DNA of 64,000 nucleotides from Aedes albopictus (taxonomy: Eukaryota > Arthropoda > Insecta > Diptera > Culicidae): positions 75,533,734 to 75,597,733 of the forward strand of contig NC_085136.1 of assembly GCF_035046485.1 (NCBI RefSeq), given 5' to 3'. The notes under the pieces are model-generated. The model was given only the letters and a program-made list of their open reading frames with translations. It did not search any database and had not been told where the DNA came from. Of this stretch, positions 46,580-57,674 are shown in pieces. A program made the position numbers and the translations under genes. The first letter of the stretch is position 1; each line of letters begins with the position of its first letter.

Positions 46580-47841
46580 ATGGCGGTCGTCAACCAGACC
46601 AACCAGTTTTACGAGGGCTGCGGTCGCGAGGGCCCTATTCGGTGCATTCTGCTGAGCGAATTCCATGCAGTGGCAGGCTCGAAAATCAGCTGTCAGGTTC
46701 CCGATAACTACATTTCGAAGGAGGTGTTCGACTCGATCCGATTCTTCATCATTCCGAAGCCGCAACTGCAGCGCTGTACGCTGACTGTGTGAGTGTTGTC
46801 TTTCCTGAAGTTGTTCCATTTGATAAGAACTTGATAAGTGTTATTTTTCTGTATTCTAGGAACGCTCTAGGTCACAAGGTGATCGGTTACCCGGTTCGCA
46901 TCGATCATCAACGGTATCCACGAAATGCGTTCTACTTCAACCTGTGCTTCGTGTGCGATAGCTGGGCACGTTCGGTCCAGTATGAACCGGTCGTCAAGAA
47001 ACTCTCCGAATACCTTCTGATGATGGAGGAAGAGACTGCTTTCCTGTCCAATCCGGATAACAACTCCCGTATTCAGAATCTCCTGATGAGCATTCTGCGA
47101 GATCTGAACGAGAAGCAAGTGGCGACGATCGTCGAAGGCGAGACTACCATCTACTTGAAAATATCCAAATTGAAACCGGATCCTCCACCGGTTCAGGACC
47201 ATCAGGTTCCGCTTCTTTGTAAAGGGTTCGAAAACATTTCCCTGGAGTCTTGGGACCTGACAACCCAACAGGTAGTCCCCTTTATCAACGGTATCAGTCA
47301 CGTGGCCCGGATCGCTGCCGAAGCGGACGTCGAGAACCAACTCGTCAAATCCTGCATCCAGAATCTAGTCTACTACGGAGTCGTCCAATTGCTTCCCCTC
47401 CTCAAATACAGCAACGTCTACATGTGCACGAGAAATCTCCAGAACCTCAGCAAAGACCACCAGTTCGCCGAGGACTGCCGCCGCTACGTACAGCTACTGC
47501 ACGCGGAAAGTGAACCCAGACGACTGCCGTCCCTCCACAAAATCCTCCAGCTGTACTCGCAGATGACCCACGGGGTAACGCTGAGAGCCCTCTGCCAACG
47601 TCTTTGCCCCCGCGATAACGGAATCGACGAGCGCAAGCTGGTCACATTTGGACTGCAACATAACCTGATACGGTGCATCAACAAGTATCCGATCTTTACG
47701 GGGTCCTATCCCAGTCCGAGACATAAGCTGTACACCGGGCTGAACAGTTTGGATGAGATCTGCTGCAAAACGGGGCTGTCGCCCAGTCGGATCGAGGAGG
47801 ATATCGATGTGGATTCGAATGTGACTGTCATTTGGAAGTGA
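46580..47841 (+). CDS. Nprl2: Nprl2, GATOR1 complex subunit (spliced, 2 coding exons)
   Basis: Exon 1 is 46580-46788, the intron 46789-46859 (GTGAGT...TTCTAG) and exon 2 46860-47841, giving 396 residues, close to the ~380 aa of animal NPRL2. The N-terminal longin/DENN-like part has the family signatures IRCILLSEFHAVAGSKI, QVPDNYISKEVFD and RNAFYFNLCFVCD. The middle carries SWDLTTQQVVPFINGISH and VENQLVKSCIQNLVYYGVV, and the C-terminus LYTGLNSLDEICCKTGLS. NPRL2 with NPRL3 and DEPDC5 (Iml1) forms GATOR1, a GTPase-activating complex for Rag GTPases at the lysosome that damps TORC1 when amino acids are scarce. The ATG follows a GAAAA context and lies just before the conserved start. All frames are open, so this looks like a functional host gene isolated among transposons. 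Confidence 0.95.
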
Positions 47842-47923
47842 TAAGGATAGAGTTTTTTGGTCGTTATGTTGAAATGTTTTTTTTTCTTTCATTGTAAAAA
47901 TATATTGACAATTTGTTTCGAAT

Positions 47924-47929
47924 AATAAA
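47924..47929 (+). terminator. Polyadenylation signal of Nprl2
   Basis: AATAAA lies 83 bases after the stop codon in an AT-rich 3' UTR. Confidence 0.75.
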
Positions 47930-47959
47930 AGCCTTGTGAATTTTCGTTTAAAGTTTGAT

Positions 47960-48780
47960 TCGAACAGAAATTTCATAAAAAAATATCCTGGTCGTGACAA
48001 CCAAGAACTTTTCTACTTCAGTGGCTTACGGTGACAGTCGGTCTTTCAGAATCTAGACGTATTTTGTGTTCAGAAAAACATGATTTTCTAATTCAAAGCA
48101 TGCAGACCCACTAAAATAAAATGTATAAACATCGTTCCACAACTTGTATACAACATGTTGCTCGAAAGAACTATGTACCACACATTTGTACAACTTTCAA
48201 TTACGTAGTACAAATAACTTGGCGCGCATTTTGATTATAACAGACTTAGAACAAGCTTCATCTGCAAGCTGTTTTAGAAATAACTTTCGTATTAATTTTC
48301 CTAGGGCATCTTCAGTAATGATTCAGTCCTAGTTATATTTTTAAAACGGTTACAAAATTTATAGCTGTCAAAAATAGAACTCAAACATGGGCGTCTTTAG
48401 CAGCATTTCTAAATCCTGCATTCTTTCTGCGGAAATCGGTAAATCTATTAGCTAACGACATAATAAATCATCAACCCCGTTGGACTCAGTAAAATGATGT
48501 TCCCAGAGGGTATACATATGATTTGTCATGGCAACAACATAAATAGAACACGTCAAAATCTTGTTTCAAATTTGTGCAAAAATAGAATGGGCTCGTAAGC
48601 CAGTTAAATTTTTTTAAACAAAACTGTTCGAAATTATATATTTAAAACGCCTGCTGAACATGGTCAAGATGCAGTTCCAGATGCATTTTAAAACGCTCCT
48701 GGAGGTGCCCTAAATACATTCCAATATTGTTTGGTCATAGTCAAACAGACGTAACACTCTTCGAAAGGGCTTGGCACATG
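47960..48780. other. Intergenic, nothing recognised
   Basis: AT-rich, with no open frame or repeat boundary that I can support between Nprl2 and the copia LTR. Confidence 0.4.
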
Positions 48781-49099
48781 CATTTAACGATGAATTTGAT
48801 GGCGCAGGAGGACAAACGGCAGCAGAGAACAGCGTGCGGGAATCGGGATAGGAAGCGCGAAATGAAAAACACCCGCGAGAATACTTTCGATAGAAACTTT
48901 ATTTAGCGATAGAAATACACGTTTGGACGCGACGATGTCGTACTTGGATAATGATTGAAAAATAACGGTAAAGACTCGCTGTCGACATCGGCCGCGTCGA
49001 CTGGATGCAGTCGGGTGGAGATGAATTCTCCATACGTGGCGCACCGAGGGGCGCACTGATGTGGAGCAGAGTACACAGTGCACTAGTGCACTGTCAACA
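48781..49099 (-). repeat. 3' LTR of copia element
   Basis: Starts TGTTGACAGTGCACTAG on the minus strand directly after a purine-rich GAGGTGGAG tract, and contains AATAAAG. The outer end is uncertain because no partner LTR is present. Confidence 0.6.
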
Positions 49100-49224
49100 C
49101 TCCACCTCATTGTGGAAATGCTTCACTTGTGGGTCTCCCAATCGCAGCAGCTCGCAACAGGCTCTGCCTCTCGCTTTCCACGAAGGTTAGACAGGATTGG
49201 TTATCTTCCATTATCGTTGTAGGC

Positions 49225-49641
49225 AGGTTAGACAGAAACTCCCTCGCGAGAAAATGAGGATGCGATTTCGGCGATTTTCTGAGGAATGAAATCAAAACTC
49301 AGAAATCACAACGCAAATCTTCAACAGCACCGAGCGCGAGCTTGTCGAGCAGCGAGGAGCTCGTCCAACACTCATAATTGCTTGTTGTGTTTCTCACGTC
49401 CACTCACACTCAAAAAGCACTCGGGAGTTCCACTCCCATACAAAGAAAGACTCGAGGCAAAAATCGCACTCAAAAACCCGAAATAATCATCGGCTCTTTT
49501 TTCGTTCCCCTCTTCCTCGCTCAGTTTTTACTGCCTCTCTGTTTGGGGTTCGTTCGCTTCCTCGTGACGAGGCAGAAGCAAAACACCGTTCTAGAGCATA
49601 TTGCAAAACTATTTTGATTTCGAGGAGGAATATCAAGCCTG
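49225..49641. mobile_element. 417-bp insertion in copia RNase H, 9-bp duplication
   Basis: GTTGTAGGC lies on both sides (49216-49224, 49642-49650). Joining the flanks restores the RNase H reading frame. The insert has no clear TIR, poly-A or ORF. A 9-bp duplication would fit a Mutator-type element or a retroposon. Family unknown. Confidence 0.65.
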
Positions 49642-51758
49642 GTTGTAGGCTTCACCTGTCCCTCGCCGAACTCACGAAGCAGCTGCCTCAGCCAGATGGT
49701 TTCTTGGCAGGCCTCGCTGAGCGCCACGTACTCTGCCTCCATGGTCGATAGGGTGACGCTGGATTGCCTTCTGCTCGCCCAAGAAATGGTTCCGCCGGCG
49801 AACAGGAACAACACGAACCCCGAAGTCGATCTTCTGGTCCCAGTATCTCCTGCCCACTCGGAATCGGAGTAACCGATCAAGTTCTCCATCGAATCTCCTC
49901 CTAGCTGTACACAGTAGTCTCGAATCCCCTTCAGGTAACGCAAAATTGCTTTGCTGTAATCCAGTCTTTCTCAGTGGGCGAACAGAACTTCCGCCCCAGA
50001 ATCGCCGTACTCGCCACGATATCCGGTATAGCCACAACACCTAAGTAGAGAAGCGCTCCTACTAAGCTCCGGTATTTCGTCACATCCTCCAAAGGCTGGC
50101 TCGTATCCTCGGCCTCAGGTAGCCGATGTCCATCGGGAATCTCGCTATCTTCGCATCTGCCATGCCATGCTTCTTGATCAGGTTGTCGATATAGATAGGT
50201 TCTGAGACGTATCGTGTACCGACCACCGTCGTGCTCTATTTCCAGGCCAAGGAAATGGCGCACTTGACCCAGGCGAGTCATCTGGAACTCCTGCTGCAGA
50301 CTCTGGAACAGCTTCGCAATCTCTGTCTCTTCGGATGATGCGATGAGCAGGTCATCAACATAGACCACCAGGTAGATCGTAGCCGTTGCTGTTTGCTTGA
50401 TGTAGAGGCACGGATCTGATTCTCGCGGCTTAAATCCGTACTTCGTCAGGGTTTCCTTCAACTTACGGTGCCAGCATCTTGCCGACTGTCGCAGGCTGTA
50501 AACGCTGCGCCTGAGTTGGCACACCAGCTCCCCCTTTCCCTTTGCTTCGTATCCGACAGGCTGGTGCATCAATACTTCCTCTTCAAGCGATCCGAAGAGA
50601 TAAGCGGTTTTAACGTCCAAATGCTGAACGATCAACCTTCTCTTGGCCGCTACAGTCAGGAACGTACGCAGGGTAGCTTGACACGTAACCGGAGCAAACG
50701 TCTGCTCAAAGTCAACGCCAGGACGTTGGGAGAACCCCTGGGCACTATTCGTGCCTTATGTTTCACTACCTCACCATGCTCGTCCCGCTTCAGACGATAA
50801 ACCCACTTCGAACCTACCGTCTTTCCCCCAGGTGGCAACGGGACGAGCTTCCAGGTTCCGCACTGCTCATGGGATTCCATTTCGTCGTTCTTTGCTCGCC
50901 GCCATTGCGGGCTCTGCACAGCTTCACGGAATGTCGCCGGCTCTTCCATGGCACAAGCAGCGATTCCAGCGTCATAATCCAGCACATAATCATCAAAACG
51001 CCGCGGAGCCTTACCGCGCGTTTCCCGACGGGATCGTTGGACGTCCTCCATTGCTTCGTCATTCGCAGATTCGAAAGAGTCGTTGGCCTCCGAGTTGTCA
51101 CTGGCCGGATGTTCCTTCACCTCCTCCTTGGAGGGTATCAGCTTGTTCTCGCTGTCCGCCGCCGGTCCCTTGCCAGGATCTGACGGAATTATCGGAATCT
51201 CGACGGAAGACGTACCATTTCCGAGTTCCATGAACTTTGCGTCTCGGCTAATGGTGATGAGGTCCGTTTCCGGGTCCAGAAAACGGTAACCCTTGTGCTC
51301 GACAGAATAACCGACGAACACCAGCTTTGTTGCTTTTCCGTCCATTTTGCTGCGCTTCACATCCGGAACATGCACGTAGGCGTAGGAACCGAACACCCGA
51401 AGATGACTCAAATCCGGCTTGCTGCCCCACCAAAGCTCGTGCGGTGTCTTGGGTATAGACCCGGAGGGCAAACGGTTCTGGAGATAGGTCGCTGTCAACA
51501 CTGCCTCTCCCCAATAACGCTTGTCGAGCTCGGCGTCCAGCAGCATGCAGATGACCATCTCCATAATAGAACGGTTCTCCGTTCTGCCGCTCCGTTCTGC
51601 TGGGGTGTGTATTAGGGCGTGGTGAATTGCGGTTTGATGCCTTCCTACTTGTAGAATCTGCGAAGTTCCCCGTTGTCAAATTCGCCGCCGCCATCCGAAC
51701 GGATGACCTTCGGTTTGCGGCCGAAAATGTTCTCGGTCCAGCGAACATAGTCTTTCAG

Positions 51759-52279
51759 TGTTGAAAATGCTTTGACATCCATGTGCACAACAGAACACGT
51801 GCTCGATGAACAAATTGAGATTTGAAATTATGAAAAGAAATCCACGTACTCCGGTGAGACTCGAACTCACGACTCCCAATTCGCTAGACGGGCGCTTCTA
51901 TTCCTTCAAGCTACGGAGTCACTCGACTATCTCCGTCGCCAGCAGGCCTAGAACTGAACTCGATTCCACAATCGCACATGATTATCTTCTTTTCACAATC
52001 CAAACCCCCTTCGGATGGGATTAGATGAACATCTAACACATTGTCTGTTGTGCACATGTATGTCAAAGCGAGAGAGGAAGTTATTTTTAATTGTCGAGAG
52101 CTTCGGGCACTGCCTTCCAATCACTTATTGGTATGGCAATTAGTGTGCAGTCGGACTCACGACGGGTCATGCTTCTTGTTCATCGAGCACGTGTTCTGTT
52201 GTGCACATGGATGTCAAAGCATTTTCAACAGTGTAATTTCCCACATGGCTTGGTCAGCCATAGCAAAATCAAGAAATTG
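51759..52279 (-). mobile_element. 521-bp tRNA-like retroposon, 14-bp duplication
   Basis: ACATAGTCTTTCAG flanks both ends (51745-51758, 52280-52293), a long duplication typical of LINE-driven insertion. On the minus strand 51915 to 51845 resembles a tRNA: acceptor-like ACTCCG / CGGAGT ends and a B-box-like GAGTTCGAGTCTC. A ~54-bp segment (GAAAATGCTTTGACATCC...) lies at 51760-51812 and inverted at 52175-52228, and a partial third copy sits at 52045-52070. Unlike classic SINEs it lacks a poly-A tail. Confidence 0.65.
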
Positions 52280-53937
52280 ACATAGTCTTTCAGGTTCTGC
52301 GCAGCATTGCTCTTGTTTCGTAGCAGATACGTCACGGTGAATCTGCTATAGTCGTCCACAATATGCATCACGTATCGATTGCCGCTCGGCGTCGTGTGCT
52401 TCATCGGACCACATAAGTCTGTGTGCATGATATCCAGAACGGCTGAAGACTTCCGGTCAGTTACCGGAGGAAAGGGGCTACGGGCAGACTTTCCTTCCAA
52501 GCAGCACTCACATAATAGTTTGAGATTACAGTCACTCGCCTTTACGCCGCTTGCTAGTTGCTCTTTGTTAAGTCGCTCGATAACCGCCCAGTCGCGGTGG
52601 CCCAGCCGGCGATGCCACTGATGTTGGCAGTTCACCAGATGGCCCTCACTCACCTTCAACGAGGACTCACCGCATCGTAGGTAGTATAGGCTGCCACACC
52701 GACCGCCCATGCCAACAACATTGCCGTTAGCATCAACCACCCGGCAACTCGTTTCGTCGAAACACACCGTCAGCTGCTTCTGCGCCAGCTTGCCGACGGA
52801 TATCAGGCTAGTGAACAGCCCTGGCACGTACTCGATGTCTCCCATGGTGATCCGCACCGTTTTGTTGTCGGCATCGACGCCCATTAGCACTCCGCTTCCT
52901 TCTCCTTGGATTTGTACCTTCTTGCCGTCCGCTACTGTGGTCCAGCCGCCGGGAAATTCCCGCAGCTCCTCGAAAAACGACTCATCGACGGTCATGTGGG
53001 CACTCGCCCCGCTGTCGATGACCCACGACGAACACTTCTCTCCGACAGTGAACGCTACGCTGCGGCTGTCGCTGTGGGCGGCTTGGGCCCCTTCGTTTTG
53101 CGGCACATTCTTCGTGTTACCTTCACCTCCCGCCTTGGAGGCAAGCAGCTTCCGACAATTCTGGCAACACTGGAACTGGCAACACTGTCTAGTCGTGCGT
53201 TTGTTGATTTTCGTTGTGCTCCGTTTACTTGTCGATTTTATCGTACATACCACCCCAGAATTGCTGTTTGCTGCATAATTTCGCCCGAAACCGCTCATCT
53301 ATCCACCACACAAGTTTAGCATCGCCCAGTCAGGTAGGATCAGTGAATTTAACATAAATTCTGAGCCGGCTCGAGTGTGGTCCGAGCTTCTGCCCACCGC
53401 CATTGCCCACAAAGACTCCCACCTCGCCGCTCTCCACCTGTTCTGTTCGTGCGACTGTGTTGAGTGTCGATCTCCGAAATACAAACAATAACACTGCCCG
53501 CCCCGACCCAAACCAGAGCCAAATCAGTTTACCACCGTTTTTCATTGCCGTCCTCATATATCTGTGCAACAATTTGTACGAAATCGGAAGAATATACATT
53601 TCCTGCTGCTGCTCATCTTCTCATTGACGAATCCGAAAACCCTACCAACAGAGCTTCGCTCGTACCAGGAGAACCACATCTGCAATTAACTTCCTCATCA
53701 CCGCCGCCCGCCATCAATATCGTCCGAATTGGTAAACATTACGATTTCAACCAGCTTCTTCGTCATTGTGTGAGTAACTCACAGCTTCGATTGTTTTTTT
53801 CTGCGATCGTCGTTGTATCAGTGTACACACATACACACTCCGCTATCTGTCATCTCAGAAGTGCTGCCATTTTTCCTGAATTTTTGCGATTCTAATACGC
53901 TAAGAGCATCTCCACCGGTGTTGTTATTTCGGCTAAC

Positions 53938-54798
53938 ATGGACATCTGCAACAGCTGTGCAATTAGCATGTCTGCTCCAGAAGTTGTTTGTGGCGGCTTT
54001 TGCAAGGCAACTTTTCATTACAAATGTGCTCCAGTACCGGAAGCTTTCTACAAAGAGGTCCACGGGAATTGCGCTACTTACTGGATGTGCAAAGAATGCC
54101 GCGAGATAATGGGAAACGCTCGTTTCCAGAACACGGTAAAGTCAATGAATGCGGCGACCAAAGAAATAAACGATGCATATTCCAAACTTGTTGACGACCT
54201 GAAATCGGAGATCAAGGAGAGTTTGATTGTCGAGCTGAGACAAGAAATCCAGGGTGGTTTCAACAGGTTGTCTCCGGCGGTGCTGTCTCCTGCTCCCAAC
54301 CGGTTCCAATTCAACCGACCTGCTTTGAAGAGAACGCGTGAGCGTGACGAAGTGGCTGTTGCGGTGTCCGAACGTCCTACTAAAATACTTCGAGGTACCA
54401 ACCAGTCCACGACCGCATCTGTGGGAATCGCTGATACTCCGGGCAACAAGTTTTGGATTTACTTAACCAAAATTTCTCCCGAAGCAACCGAAGAAGACAT
54501 TGTAAATCTCGCAAAAAGCTGCTTACAGTCCGAAGATGTGATAGCAAAAGCCCTGGTGCCAAAAGGGCGGCCACCATCTACATTGACGTTTATTTCCTTC
54601 AAAGTAGGAGTAAGCCAGGATCTGAAGTCTAAAGCCATGAATCCGTCCACATGGCCGCCGCAAATTCAGTTCAGAGAGTTCATCGAAACCAACTCCACCG
54701 TACAACATTTTTGGAAGCCGAGTCAGAGGATCGATCCCGGTCCATCCAGCGCTCCAGAACTGAATGCTATTTCGGCACCAACGGTGAGTTTGAATTGA
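53938..54798 (+). CDS. CR1-like LINE ORF1, PHD-like zinc finger protein
   Basis: 286 residues from ATG 53938 to TGA 54796-54798. Residues ~4-60 have a Cys/His series (CNSC, CGGFC, FHYKC, CKEC) like the PHD-type finger known from CR1 ORF1 proteins. A charged, probably coiled-coil segment follows (~68-105), then a basic stretch (~125-140). Residues ~165-250 (FWIYLTKISPEATEEDI...FISFKVG) look like an RRM/ESTERASE-region replacement and cannot be named firmly. Likely role: binding the element RNA as a ribonucleoprotein. It overlaps ORF2 by 148 bases in another frame. No lesion seen. Confidence 0.8.
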   Translation: MDICNSCAISMSAPEVVCGGFCKATFHYKCAPVPEAFYKEVHGNCATYWMCKECREIMGNARFQNTVKSMNAATKEINDAYSKLVDDLKSEIKESLIVELRQEIQGGFNRLSPAVLSPAPNRFQFNRPALKRTRERDEVAVAVSERPTKILRGTNQSTTASVGIADTPGNKFWIYLTKISPEATEEDIVNLAKSCLQSEDVIAKALVPKGRPPSTLTFISFKVGVSQDLKSKAMNPSTWPPQIQFREFIETNSTVQHFWKPSQRIDPGPSSAPELNAISAPTVSLN

Positions 54799-57674
54799 CA
54801 CCCATAACATGTGAAGCAGAGGAGCAATTTCCTCCGCCGAGAACAATTCCACCGTTTCCGAATCCAGTACCGTCTTCACCCAGCCGGCGATCTCCGCTGA
54901 TGGTTTATTACCAGAACGTCCGTGGGTTGAGAACAAAGACGAATGATTTGCTTCTTTCTCTGCTGGCCTGCGATTTTGATATTGTTGTTTTAACAGAAAC
55001 ATGGCTTCACACCAATATTGCCTCTTCCGAAATATCGAGCAACTACACTATCTACCGTTGCGACCGTAATGCATCCACAAGCCATTTATTGAGAGGTGGT
55101 GGTGTGCTGATTGCTGTAAAATCGGAGTTAAACTGTAAAGCAGTAAATCTTGTTGGCTGTGATGACCTGGAACAAATTGCCGTACGCGTCTCTCTTCCAA
55201 AATTCGCTTTATTTGTTTGCTGCATTTACCTTCGCCCCAACAGCAGTCCCGAGAAGTATACAAAGCACGTGGATTCGGTCAACCAGATTCAGAGCCAAGC
55301 CGGTCCCCGTGATGTAGTTGTTTGCTTTGGAGACTATAACTTGGGAAATTTAGTCTGGAATTTTGATGAGGAGTGTTCTGCTTACCTACCGATCAATGCG
55401 TCAACTGAGCAGGAGCTAGCCCTGGTTGAATCCATGTTAACAGCTGGTTACTATCAAGTTAATGATCTTCTGAACGCGAACGGTAGGCTTCTTGACTTGG
55501 TTTTCGTTAATGACCCATGCATCTCGAGCCTCTTTGAGTCTCCATACAGCTTATTAAAAGTTGACGTTCACCATAAGCCGCTTATTTTAACTGTGGACAA
55601 ACGTTCCCGCGAAGAAGAATCTCGACCAGAGTTCTCTTCTAATTTTGACTACGATTTCAATCGCTGTGACTATCAAAATATCAACGAAAGAATCGCCTCC
55701 ATTGATTGGAATCAGCTTCTCGAAGGAACTTCTATCGACGATGCAGTATCCGCTTTTTATAATACACTTCACGACATCATTCAAGAAACCGTTCCTGTTA
55801 GGCGTAATCGACTTGCTAAGCAGTTCAATCAACCCTGGTGGACACCGCAGCTACGCAACCTGAGGAATCGTCTCCGTAAGATCAGGAAATGCTTCTTCCG
55901 CAACCGAAACCACTCGAATTTGTTGAAGCTGAAGCATGCTGAGGAGGAGTACAACCGGCTACAACAGGATCGCTTCCGGGAGTACATCGATAGCCTTCAA
56001 GAAAATTTCAAACAAAATCCATCTTCTTTTTGGACGTACATCAACAAACGCAAAAGTTCAGCTCGTATCCCGGTTGATGTTAGCTACTGCTCTCGTAGTT
56101 CATTCTCGTCTGCCACAACTGCGAATCTGTTTGCTGATTTCTTCCGTTCCGTTCACGACGATACCCCGCCTCCGCTGTCCGAAGAATACTTGGACAGTCT
56201 TCCGTCGTACAACCTTCGGCTTCCGCAGGTAACTTTCAATAACGATGAAATTTTACACGCTCTCAGTGCAGTGGATGCGTCAAAAGGTCCCGGTCCTGAC
56301 ATGATCCCACCTATGTTCATCAAGCAGTGTGCTCAATCTTTGGCATCACCGATCACTTCGATTTTCAATCGTTCATTGCTCGAAGGAGTGTTTCCAGATG
56401 CTTGGAAGCTGGCCTCTATCACCCCAATTCACAAGACTGGCAGTATGCACAGCGTTGAGAATTATCGCCCGATATCTATACTAAATTGTCTCGCAAAAGT
56501 TTTCGAGAGCCTAATGCATGACGCACTGTACCCAGTTGTTCAGTCTACGATATCTGATTATCAACATGGTTTCGTAAGAAAGCGATCTACAACAACGAAC
56601 CTCATGGCATACACTCACGCCATAATTAGCGAGCTGGAGAAGAGTAACCAAGTCGATGCCATCTACGTTGACTTCTCCAAGGCATTCGACAAAGTGCCTC
56701 ATGAGTTAGCAATAGAAAAACTAAATCGCCTTGGGCTTCCGTCATGGATTATTCGATGGTTGAAGTCCTATCTTTCGATGCGCAAAGCGTTTGTCAAAGT
56801 ACATGACGCTAAGTCAAATGTATTTGACATTCCCTCTGGTGTTCCACAAGGCAGTCATCTTGGCCCGCTTATCTTCATCCTTTTTATCAACGACCTGTGC
56901 AGCAAACTCAACTCTAACAAGCTTCTGTATGCTGATGACTTGAAGCTTTTCCGCGTGATTAAGTCGCTTGTGGACTGTTGTGCTTTGCAAGCTGACATCG
57001 AGTGCGTGTCACGCTGGTGTAATGTGAATGGAATGCAGATGAACGTGTCGAAATGTAACGCGATCACGTTCACACGTCGCCAGTCTGCTACTACGTTTGT
57101 TTATTCCCTCAACAACACGCCACTAAAAAAGGTTAGCTCGATTAAGGACCTCGGTGTGGTGCTTGACAGTAAGCTTCGATTCCATGATCATGTCGCGGTG
57201 ACATCTGCAAAAGCATTAGCGATGCTCGGATTCTTGCGCCGCAATACAGCTCAATTCGATAATGTGTATGCTTTAAAGGCCTTGTACTGTGCCTTAGTGC
57301 GAAGCGTACTGGAATACGGAGTTCAAGTCTGGGCACCATACTACGATGTTAATGTCAACCGTATCGAAAATGTCCAGAAACGTTTCATAAGGTATGCTCT
57401 ACGGAATCTCCCATGGAACGACCCGGTTCAACTGCCTCCCTACGAGCAACGATGTGCACTAATAAGTCTACAACCGCTAGCAAGTCGTCGAATTATGCTG
57501 CAAAGACTATTCATTTTTGATGTCATCAAGGGCAATATCGACTGCACCTCCCTTCTCGAGAACGTAAGACTCTACGCGCCTACTCGTCAGCTCCGAAATC
57601 GGCAACTGTTGTGGATTCCTGGCCACCGCACTAACTATGGACTGTTTAACCCGTTGGATTTTTGTTGTAGATAG
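54651..57674 (+). CDS. CR1-like LINE ORF2, endonuclease-reverse transcriptase
   Basis: 1,007 residues from ATG 54651; an internal ATG at 54900 would also precede the endonuclease domain (YYQNVRGLRTK). Endonuclease ~85-310: LTETWL, GDYNL, then VHHKPLIL where SDH is usual, so this copy has HHK in place of the catalytic SDH-type motif. RT ~520-800: TPIHKTG...NYRPISI, DFSKAFDKV, SGVPQGSHLGPLIF, catalytic YADD 760-763. The C-terminal region has YGVQVWAPYY. No RNase H, as usual for CR1. It would nick target DNA and prime reverse transcription. Translation may depend on the ORF1 overlap. Confidence 0.88.
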   Translation: MAAANSVQRVHRNQLHRTTFLEAESEDRSRSIQRSRTECYFGTNGEFELTPITCEAEEQFPPPRTIPPFPNPVPSSPSRRSPLMVYYQNVRGLRTKTNDLLLSLLACDFDIVVLTETWLHTNIASSEISSNYTIYRCDRNASTSHLLRGGGVLIAVKSELNCKAVNLVGCDDLEQIAVRVSLPKFALFVCCIYLRPNSSPEKYTKHVDSVNQIQSQAGPRDVVVCFGDYNLGNLVWNFDEECSAYLPINASTEQELALVESMLTAGYYQVNDLLNANGRLLDLVFVNDPCISSLFESPYSLLKVDVHHKPLILTVDKRSREEESRPEFSSNFDYDFNRCDYQNINERIASIDWNQLLEGTSIDDAVSAFYNTLHDIIQETVPVRRNRLAKQFNQPWWTPQLRNLRNRLRKIRKCFFRNRNHSNLLKLKHAEEEYNRLQQDRFREYIDSLQENFKQNPSSFWTYINKRKSSARIPVDVSYCSRSSFSSATTANLFADFFRSVHDDTPPPLSEEYLDSLPSYNLRLPQVTFNNDEILHALSAVDASKGPGPDMIPPMFIKQCAQSLASPITSIFNRSLLEGVFPDAWKLASITPIHKTGSMHSVENYRPISILNCLAKVFESLMHDALYPVVQSTISDYQHGFVRKRSTTTNLMAYTHAIISELEKSNQVDAIYVDFSKAFDKVPHELAIEKLNRLGLPSWIIRWLKSYLSMRKAFVKVHDAKSNVFDIPSGVPQGSHLGPLIFILFINDLCSKLNSNKLLYADDLKLFRVIKSLVDCCALQADIECVSRWCNVNGMQMNVSKCNAITFTRRQSATTFVYSLNNTPLKKVSSIKDLGVVLDSKLRFHDHVAVTSAKALAMLGFLRRNTAQFDNVYALKALYCALVRSVLEYGVQVWAPYYDVNVNRIENVQKRFIRYALRNLPWNDPVQLPPYEQRCALISLQPLASRRIMLQRLFIFDVIKGNIDCTSLLENVRLYAPTRQLRNRQLLWIPGHRTNYGLFNPLDFCCR

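Larger units (their letters stand above)
49100..53155 (-). pseudogene. Copia pol (AP-IN-RT-RNase H), many lesions
   Basis: Minus-strand motifs in order: protease WVIDSGASAHM (~53020), GAG-pre-integrase HRRLGH..C..C (52630-52490), integrase DIMHTDLCGP (~52420), then the 521-bp insertion, IRSDGGGEF (~51690), PQQNG (~51600) after stop codons, RT start TWKLVPLPPGGKTVGSKWVYRLK (50860-50780), a frameshift near 50735, catalytic YVDD (50351-50362), and RNase H YSDSEWAGD and EAEYVALS (49870-49710). The RNase H frame continues beyond the 417-bp insertion as EDNQSCL (49210-49190), then loses the family pattern near 49150. Not functional. Confidence 0.88.

Noticed and set aside
47494..48000. 168-codon minus-strand frame opposite Nprl2
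   Set aside because: Antisense shadow of the conserved Nprl2 exon.
50751..51233. Plus-strand frames of 140-160 codons opposite copia pol
   Set aside because: Antisense shadows of the copia integrase-RT region.
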